A DNA stretch of 64,000 nucleotides from Gloeopeniophorella convolvens (Eukaryota; Basidiomycota; Agaricomycetes; Russulales), in contig WTXD01000014.1 in the NCBI GenBank assembly GCA_022496205.1, positions 310,001 to 374,000 of the forward strand, read 5' to 3'. The notes beneath the pieces were generated by a model. It did no database searches. It was not told the DNA's origin and worked only from the letters and a program-made list of their open reading frames with translations. A program made the position numbers and the translations under genes. The stretch's first letter is position 1, and the number at the start of each line of letters is the position of its first letter. Below are positions 13,930 to 27,819 of this stretch, one piece after another.

Positions 13930-14914
13930 TCAAGTTTCTGCATACAACAGGAACTCCCAGGGAAGCTTTTGCGATGACTTCGCCTCGCTGAACCATATTC
14001 TTCTCAATCTGCACGTCGCGTAAACTTTGACATAAGAGGTATGCGAGAACCTGGAGCCAGGCAGCTCGATTTCACCCATTCGGGTATCCTCCTCGTCTTC
14101 ATCTGAGATCCGCAAAAGGGTTCGAGAGGTGAAATAGGACAATAGGGATGGAAGGTATAGCGATATGGTGGACCACGCAGTGAGCGGTGTGGTGGACGCT
14201 GCCGGAAATGAAAGTGGGAGGTGTAACAGAGGTGGCGAAGTGGGTTTCAGCACAGGTTCGTCCTGCGTGCGAAGTACAGTGAGCATCGTAACGGAGAAAC
14301 AGGAGGAACGATCAAAAGCTCATGTTGGGTTTCAAGAGAGCCGGCGTTCAGCAACTCAGCAGTACCAACAGAACATCCCGATTTGATCCCTCCAGCACGG
14401 CATGAAGAGACACGCCGAGACGAAAAGAGGGGTTCTGCAGTACCTGAAACGTCGAGCATCGAACGATTCCCTCTTTCCCAATCTGATCGATGAGACCTAA
14501 TTCAAATGACCATGGCCTTCCCATGTTACGTGCTTGGATGTGTACCCATGGGTGCTTCAAACCCAGATCCCGACCGCGGTGTATGTGGGACTGGCCCCAA
14601 CCGATAGGGGGACAGCGCACATAAGTCTTTGTGAGCAGAGGCGATTGGATGTGCAGGACACTCTGGGTGAGTGTGTATCCCATGCGTGGGGAGTTACTGT
14701 CCAGATGATTGCCGCCCTCTGCCCCGACAGGGTGAGCAGATATCATGGCAGCCGGCGCAGGCGGGGTTGGAGTGGATTTTGAATCATCGAGTAAGCATAC
14801 AATCGAGTCCGCTGGGAGGGATGGGTCCGTCTTCGATGACCATAACGACAGTGGATCACTGCCCGTCGATGAAAATAAGGAAACGGTGGCTGGTTGGACC
14901 GCGCCGGAGAACAT
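13930..14914 (-). CDS. CFA20 (DUF667)-domain protein
   Basis: Two exons: 14914-14444 and 14262-13930, joined TTTCAG|GACGAA, giving about 267 residues. The product has the conserved CFA20-domain beginning (FSGAVQPATVSLFSSTGSDP with SLW), the block LGLKHPWVHIQARNMGRPWS, then EGIVRCSTFQ, and a C-terminal LHLPLSFP...LTAWSTISLYLP stretch. In ciliated organisms the domain occurs in CFAP20 of the inner junction of doublet microtubules. Basidiomycetes lack flagella, so the role here must differ or be unknown. The gene converges on the methyltransferase and lies divergently from the alpha/beta hydrolase with about 170 bp between starts. Confidence 0.75.
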
Positions 14915-15086
14915 GATCAACGCTGGTCGGGAGTTGCGACGGCCAAGCCCCGACGGATGATCGGTCCGGAGCGTCCTGCTAAGTCACATGCCAATCACGC
15001 ACCGCAGTCCGGCGCAACAGTCGCGTGCGTCACGCTACTCCAGCTTCAGCCAGTACCTCAGCAAGGGGAACCATATATTCAGCACC

Positions 15087-16404
15087 ATGAGTGAAGCGGC
15101 CCAAGCTCAGTGGTTGAGCATTCATGATCCGTCAACATGCATCCGGAAAGGCCTCTGCCCTGTGACGAAACTTAGAGGCCAGGATCAACCTCTTGAGAGC
15201 CACTCGTTGTACTTTGAGCAGCACGGATCAGGCCCCGAGAAAGTGGTCTTCATCATGGGGTAAGTCTTATCGTTAACCTCCTTCGCATCATTGACTCGCA
15301 TTGCCATCGTGGCAGATTGAATGTCAGCTCGAATACATGGGGTGCGCAAGTGGAGCACTTCGGCCGACTGCCGCAGTATTCCATCCTGGTATTCGACAAC
15401 AGAGGCGTAGGAAATAGTGACACGCCCAAGGGACCATACTCGTCCGTACCTCTATCAACTGACGGATTTTCCCCTCGACTAACACCCCTCGATTCAGCAC
15501 AAGTGAAATGGCGGAGGACGTGATCGTACTCTTGGACTACGTTGGTTGGACAGAGGAGCGCAGCCTCCACCTTGTCGGGTTGTCGCTTGGTGGGATGATT
15601 GCACAGGGTTCGTCAGGACGTTCGATTACCCTAAACGTTCTTCTTCTCAGCTGATTGCAGAGCTGGCCTACCGTATCCCCGAAAGATTCATCTCGCTGAC
15701 TCTGGCAGTCACGACGGCTGGTGGTCTTCCCTGGTTCCACATTCCTCCGGTGTGTTGCTGTTGTGCCGATCCTTCTTTTTACACAACATACCGACTGGGG
15801 CCTTGACAGTGGCTTGGGTTGAAGAACTTGGTAAGGTAAGGAGCGAGTCGACGAACGGCGCGGGGCGGGGTCGGCTGAAGAGGCGTGCAGGATCCAATTC
15901 ATCAAAAATCCAAGGGATAGAATACCCCACATCGTCGAGATGTGTTTCAACGAGTCTTGGTTGAGCGCGAAGGCCGAGAATGACCCGGAGGGTCGGACCA
16001 ACCGGGAAATCCAGATCGAGGTGCGCGTGTGGAGGGGGACAGTTCCACGGACCGAGCTGATGCGCCACCAGCGATACACCAGGCGTGCAGCAGTGACGAG
16101 GATCCAGAAGCCGCTCGGAGCGCTCTCGCAGATGTGGGCAGGACTGACGCACAATGTGGGGCCAGATCGCCTTGGGCAGATATCCAAGATGATTCCAAAG
16201 GTGCTGATCGTGACGGGAGACGAAGATCACCTTGTGAGGCCGTCGTGCTCTGCGCACCTGAAGAAGTACATGCCGGAGGCAGAGTACGTGGTATGGAACG
16301 GGACGGGACACGTTGTGAGCCTGCAGCACACGGAGCGGTTCAACGCGCTAGTCGATCGGGTGTGGCAGGAGGGAAAGGCGAGGCTCGAGGGGCGGGCGGA
16401 CTGA
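15087..16404 (+). CDS. Alpha/beta hydrolase-fold protein
   Basis: A multi-exon gene. The product contains VVFIMGLNVSSNTW (oxyanion-hole region), YSILVFDNRGVGNSDTP, the nucleophile elbow VGLSLGGM with the catalytic Ser, ELAYRIPERFISLTL, and near the C-terminus VLIVTGDEDHLVRP (acid residue) and WNGTGHVVSLQHTERF (catalytic His), so the Ser-Asp-His triad is complete. Splice joins were checked at GG|A (about 15260), in the PYS|TSEM region, at CAG G|AG (ELA) and at the small exon WLGLKNLV. The ATG at 15087 gives a compact N-terminus; an in-frame ATG at 14988 would add a Ser-rich, basic leader that could be a mitochondrial presequence. The substrate is unknown; fungal relatives are annotated only as hydrolases. 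Confidence 0.75.
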
Positions 16405-16800
16405 TTACGTCATCGTGTACTCGAGTAAAACTTCTCACGGTGATGCCAGGCGATGCGAGGCTCCGTCACCTCCGACCGACAACGTTGCACGCCTGCATTT
16501 GCGAGTCGACTGACCCTCACGCTCTCCCGTCCCTCTCCTCGAGGTACCCACCTCCCACTCCCACCTCCTTGTGTCGCCTTATCTTCCATCTACCCCTCTC
16601 TTTCCCATCTCTGCTCTCTTCCCACCGCACTTCCGAAAATCAGAAAAAAATATCCACCACCGCTCCAGTCTCCTTCTGCTTTCGAAGCATCACCCCACAC
16701 CCCCTTACTCTCTCTCTCCCCTTCCATCACACTCTCCGGGTTCAAACTCGTCCGGCGCTTACCGCAGTAACAGCTCACGCAACACCCCATTGCTCTCGTC
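16405..16800. other. Pyrimidine-rich promoter/leader of PP1 copy 1
   Basis: From about 16500 to 16745 the plus strand is strongly C/T-rich (repeated ccctct, ctcccc and tctctc runs) and ends just before the ATG at 16801. Such CT-rich leaders are common upstream of strongly expressed fungal genes. No TATA box was evident. Confidence 0.5.
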
Positions 16801-18477
<1,677 letters not shown>

Positions 18478-19484
18478 GACTGCTCACGCAGTGGCGGAGC
18501 GCACCCCCCATGAGGACCACCTCTTGCTCTTCCTTGCCTCATAAGTACCGCCGTTTCCCCATCCATCCCTTCCTTTCCATCTCTTCGTGTTTTGCTGTTC
18601 GGTGTTGCGATTGGGCGTTAGACGATCATTCAGGCGGTAATATGGGCGGACAGTCGGGCTGCAGTGCTAGTCTGGGCTAGGGAAGAAGCTCGGTCCAGGT
18701 CTTCTTCATGGTCGTCAGACGACGGCTTGTATCGAAGCTGTAATGCGTTGGTAGCTGTGGAAGCGGAGGCCGGCGGGGGGGCGACACATAAAAGTATGAA
18801 ACGCGCCTGCATGGACAGCACCGTTCACTTGTATCATCACCCTCACTCGCTGTCTTTTCTTTCACGGCGCCCGGACCAACTTATCTACTTTTCTTACTGA
18901 CCCACAATGGCTGCTGCTCTGAGTCCGTAAGTTCGCCCACCCCTGTCAATATCATGTATACCATATTCTCTCCGAGTGTGTATTGTGTAAGTAGTCCCGG
19001 TGGTCATTCCTATCGCGCCACACCGTCGAACCTAAGCTCGACCTGTAATTATGGAGCGCTCATGAATATCCAATACGCGCCTATCCTCGGGCACAACGTT
19101 CACAATGGACGCTCGCAGTTCGCCACTACGCCGAATATCTCTACTTCCACTCCGGTAATCGGCCATGACTATCATGCGTGCATATTCCGAGGGGGATTAT
19201 TAGTACTAATGCTCCATTCCCGAGCTTGAGCTGCCTCCCCACTTGGTCTAGCGGCCCCTTCAGCTGCAGAACGAAGGCCACCTCTCGGTCCAGCCAGTCG
19301 AAGTTCCGGTTCTAAGTTCATTCCAGGGGCTGTTACAATTCTGGCTGCTTTCGTGGTTGTAGCCTGACCGTCCATATGGTTTCATAATCTCCCAATATTC
19401 TCTCCGTCTTGCAAACTATCCTACATTCTGCTGTGCTCGTCTTCCTAGCTTTTGCACTCCGCTTCCTCAAGTCCGAGACCTGAC
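18478..19484. other. Intergenic region between PP1 copy 1 and a membrane-protein gene
   Basis: No full gene was found. It contains one exon-like fragment (18907-18926) followed by a perfect donor. The rest, 18960-19440, has many stops in all frames. Confidence 0.4.
18907..18926 (+). other. Possible orphan first exon
   Basis: An ATG in good context (cacaATGGC) opens a short frame, MAAALSP, that runs into a strong donor gtaagt at 18927. No downstream coding exon could be matched to it before the next gene starts at 19485. It could be the first exon of a small gene I did not resolve, or part of a long transcript leader. Confidence 0.25.
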
Positions 19485-20059
19485 ATGTCCCATGCGATCA
19501 ACAAGAGCGCACAACGGCTTCCCTTCTTCGGTTGTGCACATCTGCGCATCGTGCTTGTACTACCCCTTTTTGTAAAGTGCGTCCTATGGATAGAGTGTTC
19601 AGCTCTCGCTCGCTGACCGCATGTCGCAGCGTGGCAGCTGCAGCTCTGCCGGGCGGCGGGTCTCTCCAGCACCCGGAGCCAATCCAGCGGCTTGTGCCAG
19701 TTCGTGGTGTCAGCGCAGAGCAAATCGCATCTCTCGTGCGCAGAGATCATCGCCATGGCATCTCAGGGGAGGCTCTGGCGGTGGTCGTGCTCCTTTCCAC
19801 GGTCGGGCTCTGCGCGCTCCTTGGGATCCTTCCGTGGCTCATCGACACGATACGCCTTCACTGTAGTCGGTGGCGGCGGACAGACTCTCCTCCGAGCACC
19901 CCCAGCTCGGTAGAACACTCGCACGCAGAGATGGGCATGCGCAGTCCGGAGAGCACCTTGCCGCTCCAGATGGAGTCGCCGCCGCCACCGTATAGTCGTG
20001 CACCTTCGTATGGGCCTCCGCAGGCCGAGGGCGAAGGCCAACACAGCGCTCCCGCATAG
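19485..20059 (+). CDS. Small secreted/single-pass membrane protein with Pro-rich tail
   Basis: Two exons, 19485-19576 and 19630-20059 (donor gtgcgt, acceptor cgcag), give 173 residues. The N-terminus is a signal peptide: a basic start, hydrophobic LRIVLVLPLFV, then an alanine-rich cleavage region. After about 55 residues of exposed sequence comes one transmembrane helix (ALAVVVLLSTVGLCALLGIL, continuing to LPWLID), followed by basic RLHCSRWRR and a Ser/Pro-rich cytosolic tail with a PPPPYSRAPSYGPP stretch. A PPxY motif (PPPY) in that tail could recruit a WW-domain protein such as a Nedd4-type ligase. I recognise no family; a small membrane adaptor is only an inference. Confidence 0.6.
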
Positions 20060-20485
20060 TGTCTGTCATGCACTAATTTCTCCTGCACATCAAACAAGGC
20101 TCCTCGTAGATCCTCCTAAATACGAATAATCTGGAGGCTAAGGGTGGGCCATGCTAGTAGAAGTTGCCACCTAGGATGGCAGTTGGTGTGAGCGACTCAA
20201 ACCGCGGATAGACCACAAGGGATGACTTCTGGGAGAATACCTTTGATTGGTGGCATCTGTGTTTCTCCTGTACTTCTAGCACCAGCAAATCGGCCGTAGG
20301 TTCATGCTCGATCGGGGAAGGTGAGCTAGCCTGAGCAGCGTAGTACGGCCCTTCAAGTTGTAGTACTGTGGTAGCCTGAGATATCTCACGTGGTTAGCTC
20401 GGCGGTGCACGTGACCAAGTGCGCGAGCGTGTAGGCGGGAGCGTGGCGCGTCCGCGCTAGCTCTGACTTACCCACGAGCACGTTC
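20060..20485. other. Intergenic region upstream of the coiled-coil protein gene
   Basis: No open frame was supported. The sequence is mixed in composition and shows no clear promoter element. Confidence 0.35.
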
Positions 20486-21910
20486 ATGACGATGGCAGCT
20501 GCTTCTGGGGCTACCGCCTCACATCCGCCTCTTCCCTCCACTTCGTCTTCTCTCTGGGCTCAGCTACTCCAACCAGGCCCCTCGAAAGCAAATGCGTCTC
20601 CTCTTCCTGCATATACCCAGCTTGCGCCCCAAGACAAGGCCAGCACATCGACCCGGATTCTCCTACACGACACGCATGCCCGTCTCGAAAAATTCTCCGA
20701 GCGAGCCAACTCTATCTTCTCTGAGGTAGAAACGGCGAGGAGGGAGATGGTCAGGATCAGAGAGGAAGTCGAGGGCGCGCGGGAAAAGGAGCTAGAGACG
20801 ATCGCCCAATTGGGTATGCGCTTGGCTTTCGCGCATATATGCTGCTGGGAGACTCACATCTGTCCACCTGAGTCCTGTAGTCAACCGATGCCAATCATCG
20901 CTGCAGACCGTCGTTGGAGAACCAGCGCAGGCACGGGAAATCGACGCCGTGCTGACAACCTTGACCATCACCAAGGAACGCCTCCATGCGTTAGAGGACA
21001 AGATAAACGATAAATTAGAAGCACTGACTACGGTCAGTCCCACGTTAATTCCTGACGGGAGCGCTAAATAGTTTCGCGCGCAGCTTCTGCAAACACAAAG
21101 TCAAACATCCTTATCATTACAAGAACAGTTTTCGCGATCACAGGACCAACAGATGCGGATTCTTGAGCTCCTGGCTCCCCTCCTTCCGCTCCTGCAGTCC
21201 GTGCCGCTACACATAGACGTTGCACGCGCCGCAATCGTGGAAAAGATCACAGAAGGCTGCAATTGCGCCAATACACGAGGAGTTCCGCCCGTATCTCCAT
21301 CGGCGCTTCCCCAACCAACACCAGATGAGAATTTGCGGCCTGCTTTGCACATCAGTAAAAAGCGAAGGCTTACTGCTGATGCGCCACTGCATCACTCTTC
21401 TGCTGAACCTGCCGTTCCCGACTGCATGGATCATTCTACCCCAGATGAGCAGTGGGACGCACCGCAGGAGTCCTCGGAAGAAACACTCATGAGCGTTAGA
21501 ACCCCGACTCAGTCCCGGAAGAAGCGCCCCCGGTCCACCAGCCAAACACCAATCAGTAGAAGCAGTAAGCAAGATGATAACAGCGGCAGAATGACTGGCG
21601 TCGCGAGACACCAGGCGGAGGCAGGACCCAGTTCCAACTTCGTAGAGGTGTTCGCTGGGTTTTCAATGGCACCCAGCGTCGTAGTTTCTCAAGCGGTTGG
21701 GAAGACAAGTGCGCCTTGCTCATCCTCTCACTCGAGGTGTCTAACCTCCCTTCAGGCGACCGAAATCCGTTCGCCCGTCTGGAGGTAGGTTGCTTTCCAT
21801 TGGCTGATTATAGACATCCTGATCTCCTGTAGATGCCTCCTGGGTCAGCCCCGCGCAAGAGATTTATCCAGATCGACGACGACGACGATGACAACGACGA
21901 AGAACTCTGA
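20486..21910 (+). CDS. Coiled-coil protein of unknown function with acidic C-terminus
   Basis: The start MTMAAASGA is followed by Ser/Pro-rich sequence, then a long heptad-like helix rich in Glu, Arg and Lys (EVETARREMVRIREEVEGAR) continuing after introns at about 20813 and 21032 into TITKERLHALEDKINDKLEA and SLQEQFSRSQDQQMRILELL. The middle is Ser/Thr/Pro-rich with a basic SRKKRPRS patch that could be a nuclear signal. The end, after an intron at about 21787-21833, is MPPGSAPRKRFIQIDDDDDD followed by NDEEL. The frame just before that last intron differs from the frame upstream of 21650, so another intron or a frameshift lies around 21600-21700; I could not place it. No family was recognised; a nuclear structural or chromosome-associated role is speculation. 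Confidence 0.5.
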
Positions 21911-23767
21911 GTGTACCCAAGCGATTAGGGAAATAGAAGAACCCGGGATCCCACGCGACAGTTGTAGCTCGCTATCATCGCGCTGCAGGAGGAAGCCTTT
22001 AATTAGGCTACGCGGATTGAGAAAACCCCGGCGCGCAGCCCAAATGTCATGGATTCACAAGGTACAACTGCATGTGGAATACAGTCTCTGGACCCCCACC
22101 TGTTCCCAGCGGCCACCACGCATTTAGTTTGAAGTGCCGAGCGACCGCGCGAGCATCGATGAGCTGGATAAGTAGGTCCGAAGTGGCCGCCATCGGATAT
22201 AATAACGAGCAAACTCAAGGTTTGTTCGATGCGGCGCGGCGGGTCCTCTCAGCAACCTTCTGTGAGAACACCAATCCGACTTCTTGCCTGGGCGCTCCCC
22301 CTGTAAGGCACCTGGGAGTATGCTGTCAGACAAACACCGGTCGACACCCCCGGAAGAAGTGCGGCCACAGATGCTGAGGCGATAGTAAAGCCCTCCAGTA
22401 TGCTTTGGGGGTGCGAATCGAAGACGCGAGCAGCAAGCAGCTGTCGGCCCCTGGGAACAAGGAGTAGCATGATCCACGCACACGCTCGACGACAACTGAG
22501 GTGCTATTTCGGGCTCACCAACTGCCGCTGATCCAGGTGACAAGGGAGTGTACAGCTGTGACGCTTGCCCATGGCGTAGGCTAATTTGACCGCCAAGCAG
22601 CGACGCTTCTCTGGTTCCCACCCTAGAAGCAACGCTATCAGAGAGTCTGATAACTTGTCCGACACCCATGACCATACTGTATAATGCCGTGAGCAGCGGC
22701 GGCCGCACCGTGAGGTAACGACTTACTTACCAGGTCAGAAGAGATGGTGGAAACATCATATGCAAGCACGGCATAACCAAAATGGGCGTCCAAAGCCCGC
22801 AGCGAGCGGCGAGTCCGCGATTATTGCCCCGGACCCGCAGTCAGCAGGGGACATTGCTGAACTGCCAGCGAGGCGTGGCGAGGTGCCCTCGGGACGTCGT
22901 GGTCGACCCGGAGCACTGATGCACCACTTCGACGCGCGCGTACAGGTACGCACAGGTACGCACTTGGACAGTACTTACAGCGCGTGGGTGCGACCCTGAA
23001 GCCCGCACGCGCCTGCACGCGCCCCTGGCAGACATGAATCTCGCCCCACATTGCGTAACGCCTCTTCCCGGCTTAAGAAAAAAAAAAAAGCCAAACGCGG
23101 AGCGCGGGCGCACTCCTCCGGTGGCACGCGCTACACCTTCTGCGCGAACCTGGACCCTGCCACATTCGCTTGGTTGGCCCCGATGCGCCGCGGCCGAGCA
23201 AGGCTACATCCCTGCTCTGTGGAGATGTTCTGAACCGAGTTGCGCTGCCGAAGTTTCTAGAAACCGCCTGTGCATCCGGGCGGACGCACGCGACGCGCGC
23301 AAGCGGCAGGCGGCCGTTGCTTCACTTCAACGGTGTCTTGTTGCACCCGCACTAAATCAGCGCTTGCCGTTACCGCCGCTAGACCAGACCAGACCAGCCC
23401 TGGGCGTGCGCGCGGCACGCGCGCACAGGGCCACGAGCAAGGGATTTGTAAAGTTCTTTCTATACGGTAGATTACCGGTACGGCGTCGCCCGGCGTTGGA
23501 ATACAGTAAAGGGATGGTTGGACGATTGCCGTCGTTCATTACGTGACGTTCAAAAGAGCGGGTGTCGCGAATAAGTAGCGAGCGGACAAAAGAAAGAAAA
23601 AAAAGAAAAGAGGGCAGGTCCAAGAAAACGGAGGAGAGGACAACACAAAGTCATCGTACACGAGTATGCAGGTATGCATAGATCCGGAATGCCATCCATA
23701 GAAAGAAAGAGCGAGATGCGAGGGGAGGAGGCAAGACAAAACAAGACGATCAGAGGCCGTTGCCGCA
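21911..23767. other. Long intergenic region, no supported gene
   Basis: A minus-strand open frame of 194 codons at 22124-22708 and several plus-strand frames around 23030-23550 exist, but they have no recognisable domains and unconvincing composition. An 11-12 nt A-tract lies near 23080 and a CCAGA repeat near 23380. The last 200 bases before 23768 are purine-rich on the plus strand, consistent with the 3' UTR of the minus-strand gene. Confidence 0.4.
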
Positions 23768-26700
23768 TCACTCGCGCGCAACCCAATCGTTGCTGCGCGA
23801 AACCAGCTCGATAGAGTTGTCCGTCGTCCAGAAGACACGCTCTGTGGCGCTGCGCCCCGTCCAGCTCTTCTGGTCGCGAAGGATCATCGCCTGACCGAAA
23901 GTCAGCCGCAAACCCCAACCCCAAAACAGCAGCGTCAAACGCACCTGTTGTGCCCCAAAGTTGCGCTGATCGTGCGCAAAGAGTTCGACGTTCTCATCGA
24001 GTGCATCGGACAGGATTTGCATGTCCTGCAGGATCGCCTGCAGCACGCGCACCGACGCGAGCGTGAGCTGCTCCTTGCGATTGCGCATTGTGCTGCCGTT
24101 CGATGCGGGCGGCGGGAGCGACTGCGAGATGGACTGCAGCACCGTGTGCATGATCCGCTTCGTCTCGTTCATGATCTTCTGCGCCGCGGGGTAGTTCTTG
24201 CGCGACACGAGCACGAGCGCGCGTGTGATCATGTCCGACGCGAGCAGCTCCATGCGCCGCCGCACGATGACCGTGTCTGAGCCGCCCGCCTGCTGCCGCG
24301 CGGCGTGCGACGCGGGGAGGAGCGTGACGGTGAGGAGCACGGGGTGCGCGAGACGCGAGACGTGCTTCGCTGCCGCGGGATCGTAGAACGTCCCATCGAC
24401 TTCGAAAACGGGCACCTCGTCGATCATGCGGTCCATCATCCCGTCCGTGAGGTCTGCCATGTCGTCGATGGCAAGCGCGTCGAAGCCCAGGCTTTGGTTG
24501 AACCGTTCTGTCGCGTTCATCGACCGCTGGCCGCCGCGGCTGTTGCTCCCGCGCAGCGCGTCGGAGTTGTCGAGCTCGAGCTCGATCAGCATCTCCTTGC
24601 GCTCGCCATAGCGCAGCTCGCCCACGTCGACATCGACGTTGCGCCCGTCCGACGCAACGATGGACGAGGGCCCGCCGGACACCTTGCGGATGCGGAAGCG
24701 GTTCCCATCCACGATTTTCATGTGCAGCTTCATGTTCATCGACCCGATGGACATCATGCCGCCGATACAGCCTGCGAGGCAGCTCCGCAGATCGTACCAG
24801 TCGTTGACGAACGTGTACGTCCCGTTGGTGTGGTTTGACATAAGCCAAAGGGATGCAGGGTCGTGTGAACGACCATAGCCGAATGAATGGATCGGTACGT
24901 TCGCCGCCTCGGCGCGCGCGAGAACAAGATCCATTTGTGCGCGTCGTGTGCTGTCCGCCGCGTCGCTGACGAGGACCATGCCCGATACGGGGTTCCGCGA
25001 CTTGCGTTGCAACACAACGTCGAGGCCTGCGTAAATGCCATTGAGATGAGGGTGTCATAACGACAGGGTCCGAGAGCTTACCATGGTTCACTGCCGTAAC
25101 AACATCGGTCTTCTCGTCCTTGTTTCCCCGCACGACAAATTCGTCCTCGAATGACTGGCCCTCCTCGGGATGGAAACCAATCTCGTCGACAAATTTACCG
25201 AGCCGTGCGCGACTCTGGGTGCGCCCCAAAGATAGGAAAGGTGTTTTGCGTACCGCACCACCAACACCAACTTCAAAAGTAACAAGGGACAGACGGTCGC
25301 GTGTGCCCAATGACGCAATGATAAAGTCAAGGGAAGTTTTGATGACACGAAGCTTGAGAGAAGCCGTGCTTGGTAACGAGTGCAATGGTGGGAGTGAGAT
25401 GACCAGGATGAGGTCCAGTGGTGGGTGAGGGAGAGGCGTCAAGGAATTGGAAGGGCCGGCCGACATGTGCGGCGCATATAGTGGACCGGAAGAGTAATGT
25501 GATGGGGCATCGTCTTCCTGGAGGGGCGTGAGCTTGCCTGTGTGGTGATGTCCATGTCCCATGATAGAGCCGCCGCCCGATGTGTAGCTCGACAAGGTGG
25601 ACCGCCCCGAGCTGTGCAGGAGACTGCTCTCCACTGTGCTCGCCGTCGTCGCCGTGCTTCCACTGAGCATCCGCGCAGCCTTGGCACTGCCGCCAAACTC
25701 CTCAATATCAAGAGGAACGTGATCGGCATCCCGTCTTTGCTGATGTCGCTGCATCAGAGAAACCAAGGACTGGACGTTCGTCTTCCAGGTCTCAAGGGAC
25801 GACCGATCCTTGAAAATCAGGATAAACGAGTCGAGCCTCTCGTCCTCCATGTCGATGGTCAGGCTGAGCTCGCCTTGGACGGACGTGTCGGTGACTTGTC
25901 GGATGTGCTTGATGTATATCCGACCCTTCAGCCGCAACACGCCCTTGGATTGGTTCAATCCTCCACTGGTCACGGACGAGCCATCCGTGAGGGCCGATGC
26001 AGCGCCAGATGCTGTCGAGAGGAACCGTCCAAGGGTGCGCTTCTTCTCCTCAGCGACGCATATAATCGCCTCTCTGAATAGGTAGACGTAGAAGTCGCGC
26101 ACGAGCGCGTCGCGTCGCACCGAAAGGAGGTCGTACATCTGCAGTAATCCGAGGCCCGATAGTGGATGACCCTTCCAGTCAATGATCCGGTTCCGTAGGT
26201 CCTCCGTGATTGCCACGAATGGCGACTCTTCCTGGGAGTGTGAAGTTGGTGAATAAAGAGGGTCGCGTTCACTGCTCGCGTAGTGGTCGTGTGAAGAAGA
26301 GGTTGGGGATATGATGCTGCCCGGACCCGGAGAAGGCTGGCGGTGGCGCAACGTCGCAGGCTCGGGCATATTACGGGCGGTGTAAGGGTCGATCACCGGG
26401 CCTGGTACATGCCCTGGTCCTCGCTTTCCCGGAAGCTCGACGACGACGATGCAGGTGAGGGCTTGTGCTAGTTCGTTGTTGCGCGTGAGAGATGAGAATT
26501 CCGGCCGCACTTGGATCGAAGGCGTCACCACGAACGCGGCGTGTTCTCCACCTGAGCCTGACTTCAGTGACGGTGGAGCTGGCTCGACTGGGTCGTCCTC
26601 TGTGGGATCGTACGAGCGGGCCGATGGAGGTGCATGTCTGTGGGTCCCACGCCCAGAAGTTGGGGTCTCACGTCCAGGATAGAGCGCAGTCATATTCCGG

Positions 26701-27819
26701 TCGCCCATACCCGTGAGGGCCGCAAGCTCTGCGTCTGGGGTGAGCCGACATTCCTTGGAAGAGCGAGAGTGACAAGCGTACTGTTCGATTTTCCGCCATC
26801 ACCGTCTCCAACTTTCATCGGCCGCCGACATACACCGCATACACCTAGGTTTGACTTGCGCAATACAGTACCCGCGCGAGCCGAGCCGGGTACGGGACCA
26901 TAAACGGCGGTGAAGCACGCCTGAGAGCGAATCAGTTTACTGTATGTAACGGATATTACGAGCGCGATAGCCGAGGAAATAGCGGAATTGGTGAGAAGAC
27001 GCGGCAAGGCCGCGCGCGTATACGAGATTGGTGCATTCCCTAGGCGCTGTCAAGGCACGCAGCCGAGGGCGAGGCGAAGGGCGAAGGGCGGAGGAGGTGG
27101 ATGGGAGAGGCGGGCGGTCGCAACGGGGGTTCCCATCAATGCTCGCCACGGCATGGGCGCAGGGGAGTGATGGGCCCATGTCGAGAACAATCGTGCAATG
27201 TACGCACAAAGAGCGCATATAGTGGCGCAAGGGAAGACGAATGGAGCGCAAAGGATGTGGCAAATAAGGGCATGAGGGGATGACTACTGACCTCGTGGAG
27301 GGCGTGTCCACATTCAGGCACGATATGGGGCTTCTCGCCGGGCAAACGGAATGAGAAGGAGAGGGGCTCGAGGCAGACGGGGCACTCCTCCTCTTCCTCT
27401 GAAGAGTCGTGGCTAGAAACGACGGGGAGGGGGGCGTGGACCATGGCGGCAAAAGGATGGGGGTGGAAGTCCTGGGAAGAAGTGGCGGAGGGGTGGGGTG
27501 GAGAGGGGGCGGAGAAGGCGGAGGAGTTGCGGGAAGCGGCGGAAGGGGGACGGTCGATGTCCTTGAAGAGGGAGGGAAAGGGGGAGAGCTTGGTGGAGGA
27601 GCGGGAAAGAGAAGAGGCAAGAGGGGAGAGCAGGGGCGCCGTGTTTGAGGGATCTTGTTCTTGTGATTGGTACTTTTTGTTACTTTTTTGGAACCAACCG
27701 GAAGGACGAGCAGCCCTCATAAACCTCTTAAACGAGAGATGCGGGGAGAGGGAGGCCGCGGGCGGGCGGGCTGCGTCTGATGGTGCGCGACCGGGGTGGG
27801 AGGCGTCCCAGTCTCCCAC
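23768..27819 (-). CDS. RING-PH-VWA protein, Ste5/Far1-like MAPK scaffold candidate
   Basis: Five exons: 27819-27292, 26920-26782, 26734-25082, 25026-23945 and 23890-23768, giving about 1,174 residues. A RING-H2 finger spans residues 146-207 (CPVC, CGHALHEAC, CGVC; ligands C146, C149, C170, H172, H175, C178, C204, C207) and is split by intron 1. A PH-like domain lies at about 403-550, ending in the usual C-terminal helix with a Trp (SSLETWKTNVQSLV). A VWA-like fold begins at about 662 (DLILVISLPPLHSLPS) and has lost the DxSxS metal site, followed by all-helical sequence to the end. In yeast, Ste5 and Far1 share the order RING, PH, VWA and organise the pheromone MAPK cascade, so a scaffold or E3-type role in mating signalling is a reasonable inference. 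The long Ser-rich N-terminus has alternative ATGs (for example at 27720). Confidence 0.75.

Noticed and set aside
22124..22708. Minus-strand open frame of 194 codons
   Set aside because: No domain, no codon-pattern support and no splice context; probably chance in a gene-poor stretch.
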